Source: Saprospiraceae bacterium
GTDB taxonomy: Bacteria; Bacteroidota; Bacteroidia; Chitinophagales; Saprospiraceae
DNA length: 64,000 bases
Assembly (NCBI GenBank): GCA_016716335.1
Contig: JADJWN010000021.1
Location: forward strand, 434,001-498,000
Direction: 5' to 3'
Numbering within the stretch: the stretch's first letter is position 1; each line of letters begins with the position of its first letter. Both the position numbers and the translations under genes were made by a program. Below the pieces are notes generated by a model that saw nothing but the letters and a program-made list of their open reading frames with translations, made no database searches and had not been told where the DNA came from. Shown one piece after another: positions 18,280 through 27,860 of the stretch.

Positions 18280-20552
18280 ATGGTAAAATTGCTTCGACCC
18301 CTATTGCTCACTTTGCTGTTGTACTTCACAGTTACATTAGAGCTTTCTGCATTGCACATTATAGGCGGGGATGTTACTTATGAATGCAGAGGCATTGACA
18401 CTATGCGCAATAAGGTCAGGTTTTTCATCACCTTTACCATGTATAGAGATAGTCGCAGCGGGGGTGCCAATTTTGATTCGCCCACAGAGTTTGGTATTTA
18501 CAGAGGCAATGGGAGCAATTGGGTGCATGTCAGAACGGTCAGAAATATACAGGTGCGTAATATCGTGGATATACCCATTGACAGGAGCAATCCCTGTGTG
18601 ATTATTCCAGCTAATGTAGGTGTGCAGAGAGGTACCTATACTTTTGAGGTAGAGCTGGATATCATTGATGAAACCTATATGATAGCCTATCAGCGCTGCT
18701 GTCGCAACAATACCATCCTCAATCTGCAGCGTCCGGGCGATACAGGGGCTGCCTTTACGACAGAGATTACTCCATTGGCTCAACGTACCTGCAACAACAG
18801 CCCGGTATTTAATGGATTTCCTCCGTCGTAATCTGTGCCAATCAGCCTATCAATTTCAATCATTCAGCCAGAGATGTAGATGGAGACCAACTGGTATATG
18901 AATTTTGTTCACCACTCACTGCAGGAGGAACAGACGGAGCTACGACACCAGGCAGTGCTACCTCATGCACCGGAGTGACACCAAGACCCGAGAATTGCAG
19001 ACCTCCTTTTGATCAGGTAAGGTTTGGCTTGCCTCAGTACAGTTTCAATAATCCTATGGGAGGCAACCCCATTGTACACATAGATCCGGTCACCGGTATT
19101 ATAGATGGTTCGCCCAATGTGTTGGGACAGTTTGTGGTAGGTGTCTGCGTAAAGGAGTTCAGAAACGGAGAGTTAATTAGTACACTTCGCCGGGACTTCC
19201 AGTTTAACGTGACCACATGTGAAGTGGCAGTGAATGCTGACATCAAGGCTACATCCCGAACAGCGACCGAATACAATGTGACTTCCTGTGGTGATTTTAC
19301 CATCAATTTCGAAAATTTGAGTACCGACGTACGTTTTATCCAGAATTATTACTGGGAGTTTGATATTAACGGAAAAAAGGAAATAAGGACTACCCGAAAC
19401 GCTACTGTGACTTTTCCGGGAGTGGGTGAGTACTCTGCCATCATGATATTGAACAAAGATATACCGGGTCTGAGTACCTGCTCGGATACAGCAAGGATTA
19501 AGGTGAATGTCTTTCCGGATATTAAAGCGGACTTTACTTATGAATATGACACCTGTGTAGCAGGTCCCGTGCAGTTTTTTGATAAATCGGTATCAGGGGC
19601 CGGACCTGTTCAGAAGTGGACATGGAGATTTGAAGATAGCCAGGCCAATACCAAAGACCCCAACCATTTGTTCAAACAACCCGGCGATAAAAGAGTGCTC
19701 CTTGTCGCAGAGGATGCCAACAAGTGCAGAGACTCCATATTGCAGACTGTAGAATGGTATCCGGTACCTCCCCTTATTATAATTGAACCCAGTACTTTTA
19801 TCGGATGTAAACCGGCAAATATTTTTTTCAATAATCTTTCCAAGCCAATTGACGAGAGCTATACGGTAAACTGGACCTTCGGGGATGGCAATACAGCCAA
19901 TACTATAAGTCCTACCCATATTTATGAGAATATTGGTACCTACAGTGTGAACCTGGAAATCATATCTCCGATTGGTTGTAAAACAAGTAAAAATTTTCCG
20001 GACCTCATCAGGATAGTACCGAGTCCCCAGGCAGGTTTTGACTTTACACCAGAGGAGCCCACCATATTTAACAATACCGTTTCATTCACTGATAAATCTG
20101 TGGATGCTGTGTCCTGGTTGTGGACTTTCAGTGATGAAGGGGCTGCTTTTGTGCGCAACCCTCAATTTACATTCAGGGATACAGGAATTTATGAAGTGCG
20201 TCAGATCGTTCTTCATCAGTCGGGCTGTACAGATACGGCCACTGCATTGATTGATATCCGTCCTGTAATCAACGCTTTCCTTCCCAATGCATTTACTCCG
20301 GATAATAATGGCCTGAATGAAGTATTTAAAGTAGTAGGTATATTTGACGGCATGCGGGATTTCAGATTGAGTATCTGGAGCCGGTGGGGCGAAAAAATAT
20401 TTGAAACAGACGATGTAAGTACCGGGTGGAACGGACAGATAAATAACACGGGAGCAGCAGCTCCACCCGGAGTATATTTATGGCTCATGGAATACCTTAC
20501 ACCACGGGGTGAGAGAAAGACTGAAAAAGGACATCTGACTCTTATCAGGTAG
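18280..20552 (+). CDS. Secreted PKD-domain protein with T9SS type B sorting domain (frameshifted)
   Basis: Large surface or extracellular adhesin-like protein. It starts with a signal peptide (LLLTLLLYFTVTLELSALHI), followed by a domain common in Bacteroidota (IIGGDVTYECRG, YQRCCRNNTI), several PKD repeats (for example FTDKSVDAVSWLWTFSDEG; WTFGDGNTANTISPTHIYE) and the type B, gliding-motility-associated C-terminal domain FLPNAFTPDNNGLNEVFKVV ending KTEKGHLTLIR. The frame breaks at about 18824-18828, where one base is missing between PP and VICANQPINF. Restored length is about 757 residues. Probably exported by T9SS and anchored to the cell surface. Confidence 0.88.
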
Positions 20553-20659
20553 CAGACATTCACAGCATTGAATATCTCAAATAGTGTAATTTTTACACAA
20601 AGTATCCTTTGTTTTGCTAAATTAACCATGTGAAAGTTAACATTAGCAGCTTCAATCCC

Positions 20660-20667
20660 TATATTTG
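20660..20667 (+). promoter_or_regulatory. -7 box for glgP
   Basis: TATATTTG matches TAnnTTTG, 38 nt upstream of the chosen glgP start. Confidence 0.6.
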
Positions 20668-20705
20668 CGCCTTTTTATTAAGGTAATTCCGCAAATTTGA
20701 ATAAA

Positions 20706-22355
20706 ATGCTCAGTAGAAAGGATATTTTTGGCTACGAACCTGCGAAAGAGTATGCAAAGTCCGTAGCGTATTTTTCGATGGAGTTTGCCGTAGATCAGGC
20801 ATTGAAGATTTACAGTGGAGGATTGGGATTTCTTGCCGGCTCACATATGAGAAGTGCTTATGAATTGAAGCAGAATCTGTTGGGCATCGGTATTTTATGG
20901 AAGTATGGTTACTACGACCAGAAGCGGCACAGTAACGGTACCATGAAAGCTGAATTCATCCAGAAGTACTACTCCTTTCTTGAGGATATCGGTCTGGTAT
21001 TTCCGGTTACCGTGCATAGTTCTACAGTATATGTCAAGGCCTATCTGTTACGACCCGGGGTATTTGAGTCTGCACCTATATTTTTGCTCACCACAGATAT
21101 TGAGGAAAATGACCATATCTCAAGGACGATAACCCACAGACTGTATGATTCCAATGAAGCCACTAGGGTTGCACAATCCATTGTTTTGGGTGCAGGTGGA
21201 GCCAAATTGCTGGATATCCTGAACCTGAAAACAGACATTTACCACATGAATGAGGGACATGCTTTGCCCCTTGCATTTTATCTTTACGAAAAGCATGGCA
21301 GCCTGAAAGAAGTACAAAAACGTCTGGTTTTCACCACACATACACCTGAAACTGCCGGAAATGAAGAACGGGAAGTGGATTTACTGAATCGCATGTCTTT
21401 CTTCGGCAATATAAAAGAAAAGGAAATCAGAGCCATGCTGGATATTGAAGGTACTCATCTCAATTATACTCTGGCAGCCTTGAAAATGGCCAAGATTGCC
21501 AATGGAGTCTCACAGATGCACGGAGTGGTAGCCAATGAAATGTGGGCGGAAAACAAAGGGATATGCAAAATCAAAGCCATCACCAACGCTCAGAACAAAA
21601 GGTACTGGGCTGATGTACAGTTGGATACTGCCGCTGTAAAGAAGGATAATGATGCCCTGCTGGAACGAAAGAAGCAAATGAAAAAAGACCTTTTCAGGGT
21701 GGTAGCTGATCAGTCGGGTAAGCTTTTTGATCCAAACGTACTTACCATAGTATGGGCAAGGAGATATGCCGGATACAAGAGGGCCAATCTGTTAATGCAG
21801 ATTGAGGAGAGGTTTACAGAACTGGTGATGAATAAAAAATATCCGGTACAGATTATCTGGGCCGGCAAACCATATCCAGAAGATTATCACGCCATTGGTA
21901 CTTTCAATGATTTATTTTGGAAAACACTGGATCTTCCGAATTGCACCGTATTGACAGGCTATGAGCTCGGCCTGTCTGCTCTTATGAAGAAAGGTTCTGA
22001 CATATGGCTGAATAACCCGAAGCTGTACAGAGAAGCATCCGGCACCAGTGGTATGACAGCAGCCATGAACGGTAGTGTCAATCTGTCCATTCCGGATGGG
22101 TGGATACCTGAATTTGCCCAACACGGAAAAAACAGTTTTATCGTTGAGCCGGCCGACCGATCTCTTACAGAATATGAACAGAACATCATAGAGGCCAACC
22201 GGATTTATGATCTGCTGGAAAAAGAAATTCTCCCTACTTATTACGAAAACCCCAAAAAATGGGCATCGATATTGATCAATGCAATGAAGGATGTCAGTCC
22301 TGCCTTTGAATCCGGCAGGATGGCAAGAGAGTATTACGAGAAGCTGTTTATATAA
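20706..22355 (+). CDS. glgP: Alpha-glucan (glycogen) phosphorylase, short GT35 form
   Basis: Phosphorolytic degradation of alpha-1,4-glucans to glucose-1-phosphate. About 549 residues, matching the short bacterial alpha-glucan phosphorylases. Seen motifs: VAYFSMEFA, IYSGGLGFLAGSH, HMNEGHALP, FTTHTPETAGNEE, YAGYKRANLL and WLNNPKLYREASGTSGM. In classical phosphorylases the latter motif is followed by the lysine that holds PLP; here the residue is Thr (GMTAAMNG). I start at ATG 20706; an in-frame TTG at 20697 is possible. It converges on kdsA with an 8-bp overlap. glgC lies 24 kb away. Confidence 0.92.
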   Translation: MLSRKDIFGYEPAKEYAKSVAYFSMEFAVDQALKIYSGGLGFLAGSHMRSAYELKQNLLGIGILWKYGYYDQKRHSNGTMKAEFIQKYYSFLEDIGLVFPVTVHSSTVYVKAYLLRPGVFESAPIFLLTTDIEENDHISRTITHRLYDSNEATRVAQSIVLGAGGAKLLDILNLKTDIYHMNEGHALPLAFYLYEKHGSLKEVQKRLVFTTHTPETAGNEEREVDLLNRMSFFGNIKEKEIRAMLDIEGTHLNYTLAALKMAKIANGVSQMHGVVANEMWAENKGICKIKAITNAQNKRYWADVQLDTAAVKKDNDALLERKKQMKKDLFRVVADQSGKLFDPNVLTIVWARRYAGYKRANLLMQIEERFTELVMNKKYPVQIIWAGKPYPEDYHAIGTFNDLFWKTLDLPNCTVLTGYELGLSALMKKGSDIWLNNPKLYREASGTSGMTAAMNGSVNLSIPDGWIPEFAQHGKNSFIVEPADRSLTEYEQNIIEANRIYDLLEKEILPTYYENPKKWASILINAMKDVSPAFESGRMAREYYEKLFI

Positions 22356-23160
22356 CGGCGTTTCTTATTTTAATCAGTCTTTCAAGCAAATCCTGCATTT
22401 TATGAAGCGGGAGCATATTGGCACCATCAGATTTAGCTTGTGAAGGTTCCGGATGTGTTTCTATAAATAATCCATCTACACACACTGCCACGGCTGCTCT
22501 GGCTATGGTTTCTATTAAGGCAGGCAGGCCACCGGTGACCCCTGATGATTGATTGGGTTGCTGCAGAGAATGTGTGCAATCCATTACCACAGGTACTCCA
22601 AAAGACTGCATTTTAGGTATGCCTCTGAAATCCACGATCAGATCCTGATAACCAAATGTGGTGCCCCGGTCTGTAAGTATCACTTTTTCATTGCCGCATT
22701 CTCTTACTTTTTGAACGGCATGTATCATGGCATCCGGACTCATGAACTGTCCTTTTTTGATATTTACAGTCTTGCCGGTTTTTGCTGCTGCCATAATCAG
22801 CGATGTCTGTCTGCATAGGAATGCCGGTATCTGGAGAATGTCCACATATTCAGCGGCCATGGCTGCCTCCTCATCTGCATGTATATCTGTCAGTACCGGA
22901 ATGCGGAATTCCTGTGCGACTTTTTGTAAAATTTTCAGAGCCTTTTCATCTCCTATACCGGTAAACGAATGTATGCTGGATCTGTTGGCTTTGCGGTAAG
23001 ACCCTTTGAATATATAGGGTATCTTCAGTGTTTCAGTCAGTCGTACCAGATTTTCTGCAATATAAAGAGCATTTTCCTCTGATTCTATGGCGCAAGGTCC
23101 GGCTATCAGAAAGAAATTATTGGATTCAGTATGTCTTAAAAGTGGATGTGCGGGCAGCAT
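22348..23160 (-). CDS. kdsA: 3-deoxy-8-phosphooctulonate synthase
   Basis: Condenses arabinose-5-phosphate and phosphoenolpyruvate to KDO-8-phosphate for lipopolysaccharide. Motifs: FLIAGPCAIESEE, FKGSYRKANRSS, PVLTDIH, DILQIPAFLCRQT, KKGQFMSP, DRGTTFGYQDLIVD, GLFIETHPEPSQAKSDG. The Cys in AGPCAIES marks the metal-dependent class (E. coli has Asn there). Length 270 is normal. Its presence indicates a KDO-containing outer membrane. Transcribed convergently with glgP. Confidence 0.96.
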   Translation of the reverse strand: MLPAHPLLRHTESNNFFLIAGPCAIESEENALYIAENLVRLTETLKIPYIFKGSYRKANRSSIHSFTGIGDEKALKILQKVAQEFRIPVLTDIHADEEAAMAAEYVDILQIPAFLCRQTSLIMAAAKTGKTVNIKKGQFMSPDAMIHAVQKVRECGNEKVILTDRGTTFGYQDLIVDFRGIPKMQSFGVPVVMDCTHSLQQPNQSSGVTGGLPALIETIARAAVAVCVDGLFIETHPEPSQAKSDGANMLPLHKMQDLLERLIKIRNAVI

Positions 23161-23339
23161 ATGGTTTTAATTCTGTAAAGTGAGTAAACTTAAAACGGCG
23201 AAATTAACAGTATTTGTCATTCTGTCCACTCCTTTGACGAAGCTTTAATGCTGTTTCAATAATTGTAAATAATGTATAAAAGTTTACTCCGGGTTTAATT
23301 TTTTCGGGATGTAATACGTTATAACGAAAAACAGGGCTT

Positions 23340-24352
23340 ATGAAAAGAAAGGAGCATTACAAAGTAGGTTTAGTTTTGTCGGGAGGTGGATTCAGGGGAG
23401 CAGCGCATATCGGAGTCATCAAAGCTTTGGAAGAGGCAGGAATACACCCTGATGTGGTTTCCGGAGTAAGTGCAGGTGCATTGGTGGGTGCATGCTATGC
23501 AGCGGGGTTAAGTACGGAGAGAATGCTTGAGTTGTTTTCAAAACCCAAAATATTTTCATTAGCACATTATTCATACAACAAACCCGGCTTATTGGATACC
23601 GATAAATTTGTGCATTATCTTAATGAATACATCCCACAGTCAGCTTATGAAGAGTTGAATATTCCTCTATACATTTGTGCCACCAATATGCTTACCGGCA
23701 AGTTGGTTACTTTTCATTCCGGGGAGCTGAACAAACCTATCCTTGCTTCCTGTGCTTTTCCTTTTGTGTTTTCGCCTGTGTGGCTGGATGGACAGTGTCT
23801 GAGTGACGGGGGGATTATTAATAATTTTCCGGTAGAGCCATTGATTGGCAAATGTCAGAAAATTATAGGAGAGTGCGCCGCCACACGCGCCGCCGCCACA
23901 AACAACAACACGGCCAACAACACGCCAACCGCCAACAAACACACAAACAACAACAACAACACACACGCCAACAAGAAAAACACCAACAAGGCCAGGGCCA
24001 AAGCCACCAGGCGCCAAGCCAACGCCAACACACCACAATATTAAACCCTGTCCGGGAGATTGAGCCTAATGAGATCAGAAGTTCGCTCAAAGTGCTGGAA
24101 CGTGCATTCAGTATTAGTACCGGGACGATTCCTTATCTCAAATTCAAGCATTGCGATGTTGTGGTTGAACCCAAAGAGCTGGCAGGATACAATCTCTTTG
24201 ACAGAAAAAATGTGGATAAAATGTATGAAATAGGGTATAGGGAAGGTAAAAAAATGATAGAGTTGATTCAGAATCCGGAGGACTATCAGGAGCATGAAAA
24301 AAATTATAAGACAGACAAGCCCATGAGCACCTCCATTCAGCAAGAAGTGTGA
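23340..24352 (+). CDS. Patatin-like phospholipase, interrupted
   Basis: Patatin-family serine hydrolase (Ser-Asp dyad). The oxyanion motif is GGGFRGAAHIG, the nucleophile lies in GVSAGA and the Asp in LSDGGIINNFPVEP. The catalytic part, residues 1-177, ends at KIIG. The expected continuation, NPVREIEPNEIRSSLKVLER to EHEKN, appears only after 24038 and is separated by a 164-nt tract with no T on this strand. Homologues have only a few residues there (KIIGV then NP). The tract puts the C-terminal part out of frame, so as written the protein ends in a low-complexity tail at 24044. Signal peptide absent; probably cytoplasmic or membrane-associated. Confidence 0.85.
23875..24038. repeat. 164-nt T-free low-complexity tract
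   Basis: No T occurs on the plus strand for 164 consecutive bases, which are made mostly of A and C in short motifs such as CAACAA, GCCAAC and CACACA. Flanking sequence has normal composition (about 30% T). It lies inside the patatin gene at a point where homologues have no insertion. It may be a real expansion or an assembly or sequencing artefact. Confidence 0.9.
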
Positions 24353-24355
24353 ATA

Positions 24356-25660
24356 TTATCTTGCAATGATAAAATGACGGGCAATCCATCTGTCCCGGAT
24401 GAGCATCTGCAGGATATATCTGCCTGGTGTTAGGTGAGAGGTGTCATAGGTGGAGCAGTCGTCAAGAATGGTGATTATATTTCCGCTGATGTCGGATATA
24501 ATCACCTTGTCGCTGTGTGGAAAGGAGAGTGTTGAGCTGGAAGGATTTGGGAAAACAGGAATGCTTTCATCTGTTATATGCAAATCATTCACCGCTGTAA
24601 CGGAATGGCAGCCGGCATCATTCCCGGATATTTTTTCGAGGGTTCCATTATTTACCTGCCAGTATTCTATGATGACGTCGTTCGATAGTGCTTTCCAGTT
24701 GAGGATATCAAAAAGAGCACTTCCATCACGTTTACCCGCTAATTTTTGTACAACGACTGTTCTGCCCTGTTCAGTCACCCAGTGCAATGGGAGGCCTTTT
24801 ATTACCTGTTGTGGCTTCCAGGGCGAATCGCATGTAGCCCTGAGGAAATAAGCAAAATCCTGATAAGCGGGAAATTCGCCAAATATCCGGGCAATAAGAA
24901 GGGTATCGATACATATGACCGTAGCTTCGTTGGCTGCTATTGCTCTCACTCTCCAGCTCCAGTCATGAGCCATACGGGCCATGAATGTCACAAGTCTTCC
25001 GGCCCTGTTGCGGTTGTCAAAATGAGTGTCAGTGATTGTATTGGTTAAAACCGGACTTTGGACAATATTGTACCCTCGAAGACTGTCAATGTGCGGATGA
25101 TAAGGATCCGAAAGAGCTTCAGAGGAGGTAACGCTTTGAGTTGTCGGGGTGTATATAACGTCACTCAATATCATCATTCCGGCACTGGTGCCTCCGATTA
25201 CGATATCCATATTGTTGAGAGCCCGATGGAGCACAGCCGCAACGGGGGTACCCTGCCAATAATTAAAATAAACGGTCTGGTCTCCGCCTGCGATAAAAAT
25301 CACTTCGGCTTCCAGAAGCCTCCTGACAACATAGGGGTCGAAAGCAGCATCTCTGTTTCTGAAGACAATCGTTTCCACCGAGTTGACCTGCACTCCCAGC
25401 TCTGAATAAAAATATGGGTTATAACCGGAGCCTCCTGATGCCCGCAGTACCACCACATCCCCTCCTTTGGCTCTGCTAAGCATCCACCGCATGGCATCGT
25501 CATTGTCTGAGCCTCCTCCGGCCAGCACCACTGCAGGCTCTACGGATATGATGACATTGGAAGTATCCCCTGTGAAAAAAGAAACAAAATCCTGTCCGGA
25601 CAGCAAGATGGGCACAAGTGAAAACGGTAAAAACAATATGGGGATGAGCAATGCCCGCAT
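24356..25660 (-). CDS. Cyanophycinase-like (S51) peptidase with T9SS sorting domain
   Basis: A secreted 434-residue protein. Signal peptide at residues 1-22; the S51/cyanophycinase core includes VVLAGGGSDNDDAMRWML, IFIAGGDQTVYF and the nucleophile motif IGGTSAGMMILS. Cyanophycinases cleave beta-Asp-Arg dipeptides from the storage polymer cyanophycin. The last 75 residues (IPVFPNPSSSTLSF to WIARHFIIAR) are a type A T9SS sorting domain. It is therefore probably extracellular, acting on polymer from other organisms; substrate is inferred from family only. It ends three bases from the convergent patatin gene and is followed upstream by tRNA-Leu genes. Confidence 0.88.
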   Translation of the reverse strand: MRALLIPILFLPFSLVPILLSGQDFVSFFTGDTSNVIISVEPAVVLAGGGSDNDDAMRWMLSRAKGGDVVVLRASGGSGYNPYFYSELGVQVNSVETIVFRNRDAAFDPYVVRRLLEAEVIFIAGGDQTVYFNYWQGTPVAAVLHRALNNMDIVIGGTSAGMMILSDVIYTPTTQSVTSSEALSDPYHPHIDSLRGYNIVQSPVLTNTITDTHFDNRNRAGRLVTFMARMAHDWSWRVRAIAANEATVICIDTLLIARIFGEFPAYQDFAYFLRATCDSPWKPQQVIKGLPLHWVTEQGRTVVVQKLAGKRDGSALFDILNWKALSNDVIIEYWQVNNGTLEKISGNDAGCHSVTAVNDLHITDESIPVFPNPSSSTLSFPHSDKVIISDISGNIITILDDCSTYDTSHLTPGRYILQMLIRDRWIARHFIIAR

Positions 25661-25678
25661 CGGGGAAGATTATTAAAG

Positions 25679-25762
25679 TGCCCGAGGAGGGACTCGAACC
25701 CTCACGTCCTTTCGAACACATGGTCCTGAGCCATGCCTGTCTACCAATTTCAGCACCCGGGC
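25679..25762 (-). tRNA. tRNA-Leu (CAG)
   Basis: Class II tRNA. Acceptor GCCCGGG pairs with CTCGGGC (one mismatch tolerated as G-U); anticodon stem CATGG/CCATG encloses loop CTCAGGA with anticodon CAG. Long variable arm present; T-arm GAGGG TTCGAGT CCCTC. CCA not encoded. Confidence 0.93.
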
Positions 25763-25840
25763 TTGGGTGGGATAGATAAATAAATAAAATCAAGCGTCCC
25801 CCTTTGTACGCTTCCTTTTCGCATGACACTTTTGTGAAAG

Positions 25841-25924
25841 TGCCCGGGGCGGGACTCGAACCCGCACGTCCTAACGAACACATGCCCCTCAAACATGCCT
25901 GTCTACCAATTTCAGCACCCGGGC
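25841..25924 (-). tRNA. tRNA-Leu (GAG)
   Basis: Class II tRNA sharing its first 31 nt with the neighbouring tRNA-Leu. Anticodon loop TTGAGGG gives anticodon GAG; T-arm GCGGG TTCGAGT CCCGC; acceptor GCCCGGG/CCCGGGC. CCA not encoded. Probably co-transcribed ahead of the CAG copy. Confidence 0.93.
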
Positions 25925-26024
25925 AAAAAGGTGCGCAAATTTAATGCATTATTTTTAATTCGTCAATCAATCATGAATTTTTAAATTGCACGGTTTTTAA
26001 AAGTTTACCTTAAAACTGTGATTT

Positions 26025-27011
26025 ATGTCCTCTTCCAGAGAGAATCTTCAGGTACAGAAATGGGTGGTGGGTGTGAGCGTATCACTTTTTGTGATCAAAT
26101 TGGCAGCATGGTACATCACCGGCTCTGTGGCTATCATGACAGATGCTCTGGAAAGTGTGGTTAATGTCATAAGTGGCATTATCGGATTGTACAGTCTCTA
26201 TCTTGCTTCATTGCCCAGAGATAAAAACCATCCCTATGGGCATGGAAAAGTGGAATTTTTATCCGCAGCTACAGAAGGTATCCTGATTACGGTAGCAGGT
26301 TTGATAATTATATTTGAATCCGTCAACAAGCTCAGATTTCCCGGAAGGATAGACAGTCTGGATTATGGGATATTGCTGACTGCAGGAGCAGGAATCATCA
26401 ATTTTATAGCAGGATGGTATGCACATTCCAAAGGAATCAGAAATAATTCTTTGGCGCTTCAGGCCAGTGGCAGGCATCTTCAGTCAGATGCTTGGTCAAC
26501 ACTGGGTATTTTAGTAGGGTTGGCATTATTGTATTTTACCGGATGGCAATGGCTGGACAGTATTACTGCCCTCATATTTGCAGTGGTCATTATCATCACA
26601 GGGGTACAAATCGTGGGCAAATCCATTTCAGGCATCATGGATGAAGCAGACGAGGCACTTCTGACCGAACTTCTGGAGGTAATCAATAAAAACAGAAATC
26701 CTAATTGGATTGACCTCCATCATCTAAGGATTATTCGCTATGGATCTACACTGCATGTGGATTGTCATCTGACAGTGCCCTGGTATTTTGATGTTCGGCA
26801 GGCCCATGAAGAAGTGGATAAACTCGAAAAACTGGCAAAACAAAGATTCGGCGACCTTATGGAGCTATTTGTGCATACTGATGCATGTGAAGACTTTTCT
26901 TGCAGGCTTTGCACCAAGGAAGATTGTCCGGTGCGAAAGTTTCCCTTTGAAAAGATTCAGGTTTGGACCATTGATAATATTGCTGAGAATAAAAGGCATC
27001 AGCTTGACTAA
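26025..27011 (+). CDS. Cation diffusion facilitator family transporter
   Basis: Divalent-metal/proton antiporter of 328 residues. Six helices; the metal site is built from MTDALESV (helix 2) and HLQSDAWS (helix 5), and the N-terminal part has the HPYGHGKVEFL motif. The cytoplasmic C-terminal domain (IDLHHLRIIRYGSTLHVDCH) is followed by a Cys-rich tail CEDFSCRLCTKEDC, not part of the classical CDF fold, that could bind zinc or another thiophilic metal. Transcribed alone, divergent from the tRNA-Leu genes. Confidence 0.93.
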   Translation: MSSSRENLQVQKWVVGVSVSLFVIKLAAWYITGSVAIMTDALESVVNVISGIIGLYSLYLASLPRDKNHPYGHGKVEFLSAATEGILITVAGLIIIFESVNKLRFPGRIDSLDYGILLTAGAGIINFIAGWYAHSKGIRNNSLALQASGRHLQSDAWSTLGILVGLALLYFTGWQWLDSITALIFAVVIIITGVQIVGKSISGIMDEADEALLTELLEVINKNRNPNWIDLHHLRIIRYGSTLHVDCHLTVPWYFDVRQAHEEVDKLEKLAKQRFGDLMELFVHTDACEDFSCRLCTKEDCPVRKFPFEKIQVWTIDNIAENKRHQLD

Positions 27012-27044
27012 CACTAAACCCGGGAAGCAAAATTGATTTAGCAA

Positions 27045-27677
27045 TTATTCCTGTTGTTTTCTTTCAAATTTCATGATACAACTATCCTTTTTCAGGCGGA
27101 ATCCGTTGTTTCTGTCTTCAATTTTGAATCGCGTTTCTTCATTACCTCTATGCTCTGAATACAGTATAAAATCATTGCCATCCACCTTCCATCTGTTTTG
27201 TCCTGCATCAAGAAGAGACATTGCTCCTCTGATATTAAAATTTCCGTCTTCCTGCAGTTCAGCAGTGAATGTCAGTCCGTTCAGACTGTTTATGGCAGTG
27301 CCGATCGCACCGGAAATGTGATCAGATATTGCTGTGCTCATAGTTTCGCCCATGCTGCCCAATGCTTCACCCAGTCCGGAAAAACTTTTCACCAGGCTTT
27401 TGGTAGTATATTCCAGTTTTCCTTCTATGGTGGAGGTGTCTATCCCTGATAGATTCAGGTCCTTTTCAAATTCCCGTGCCGAATTCTGCAAGGCTGCTTT
27501 GGTCTCAGCAAGGGTTTCATTCAGTTGATCCCTGATTTCCTTGCTGTCCATTAATTTGTCATCCAGAGAAAATGAAACATGGTAGATGCCTGTCATATCC
27601 GGCGGATTGGGGCCGAAATAAGCACAGGAGGAGAACAATACCAATGTCAGCAGAATAGATAACAGCAGTTTATGCAT
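27045..27677 (-). CDS. Lipoprotein of unknown function
   Basis: A 210-residue protein with a lipoprotein signal peptide ending in the lipobox LFSSC (Cys18). The middle (about 45-140) is helical and rich in Ala, Ser, Glu and Lys with few aromatic residues, and the C-terminal part (GNFNIRGAMSLLDAGQNRW, FILYSEHRGNEETRFKIEDR) looks like a beta-barrel lipocalin-type fold. I do not recognise the family. Probably anchored in the membrane facing the periplasm. Confidence 0.75.
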   Translation of the reverse strand: MHKLLLSILLTLVLFSSCAYFGPNPPDMTGIYHVSFSLDDKLMDSKEIRDQLNETLAETKAALQNSAREFEKDLNLSGIDTSTIEGKLEYTTKSLVKSFSGLGEALGSMGETMSTAISDHISGAIGTAINSLNGLTFTAELQEDGNFNIRGAMSLLDAGQNRWKVDGNDFILYSEHRGNEETRFKIEDRNNGFRLKKDSCIMKFERKQQE

Positions 27678-27860
27678 ATCTCAATAATTTAAAAAAAATA
27701 CCCTATAAAGATAGAATTAAATCTTCTGAAATGCAAAAATTATTCTACGAAAGTGCAAAGTCATGGCGCAAATTACCTGTACGGAATCTACCGGTTACGA
27801 CTTTTAAGGGAAAATGTTTATGGACGATATTCCCCCTTTTGTAATGTAGATCAGAGTATA

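Noticed and set aside
23863..24090. Minus-strand Cys/Trp/Val-rich ORFs over the T-free tract
   Set aside because: Produced by the low-complexity composition alone; no homology-like pattern.
25679..25924. tRNA-Leu pair as a mobile-element attachment site
   Set aside because: Both tRNAs are complete, no duplicated 3' fragments or integrase are nearby; the shared 5' half is normal for isoacceptors.
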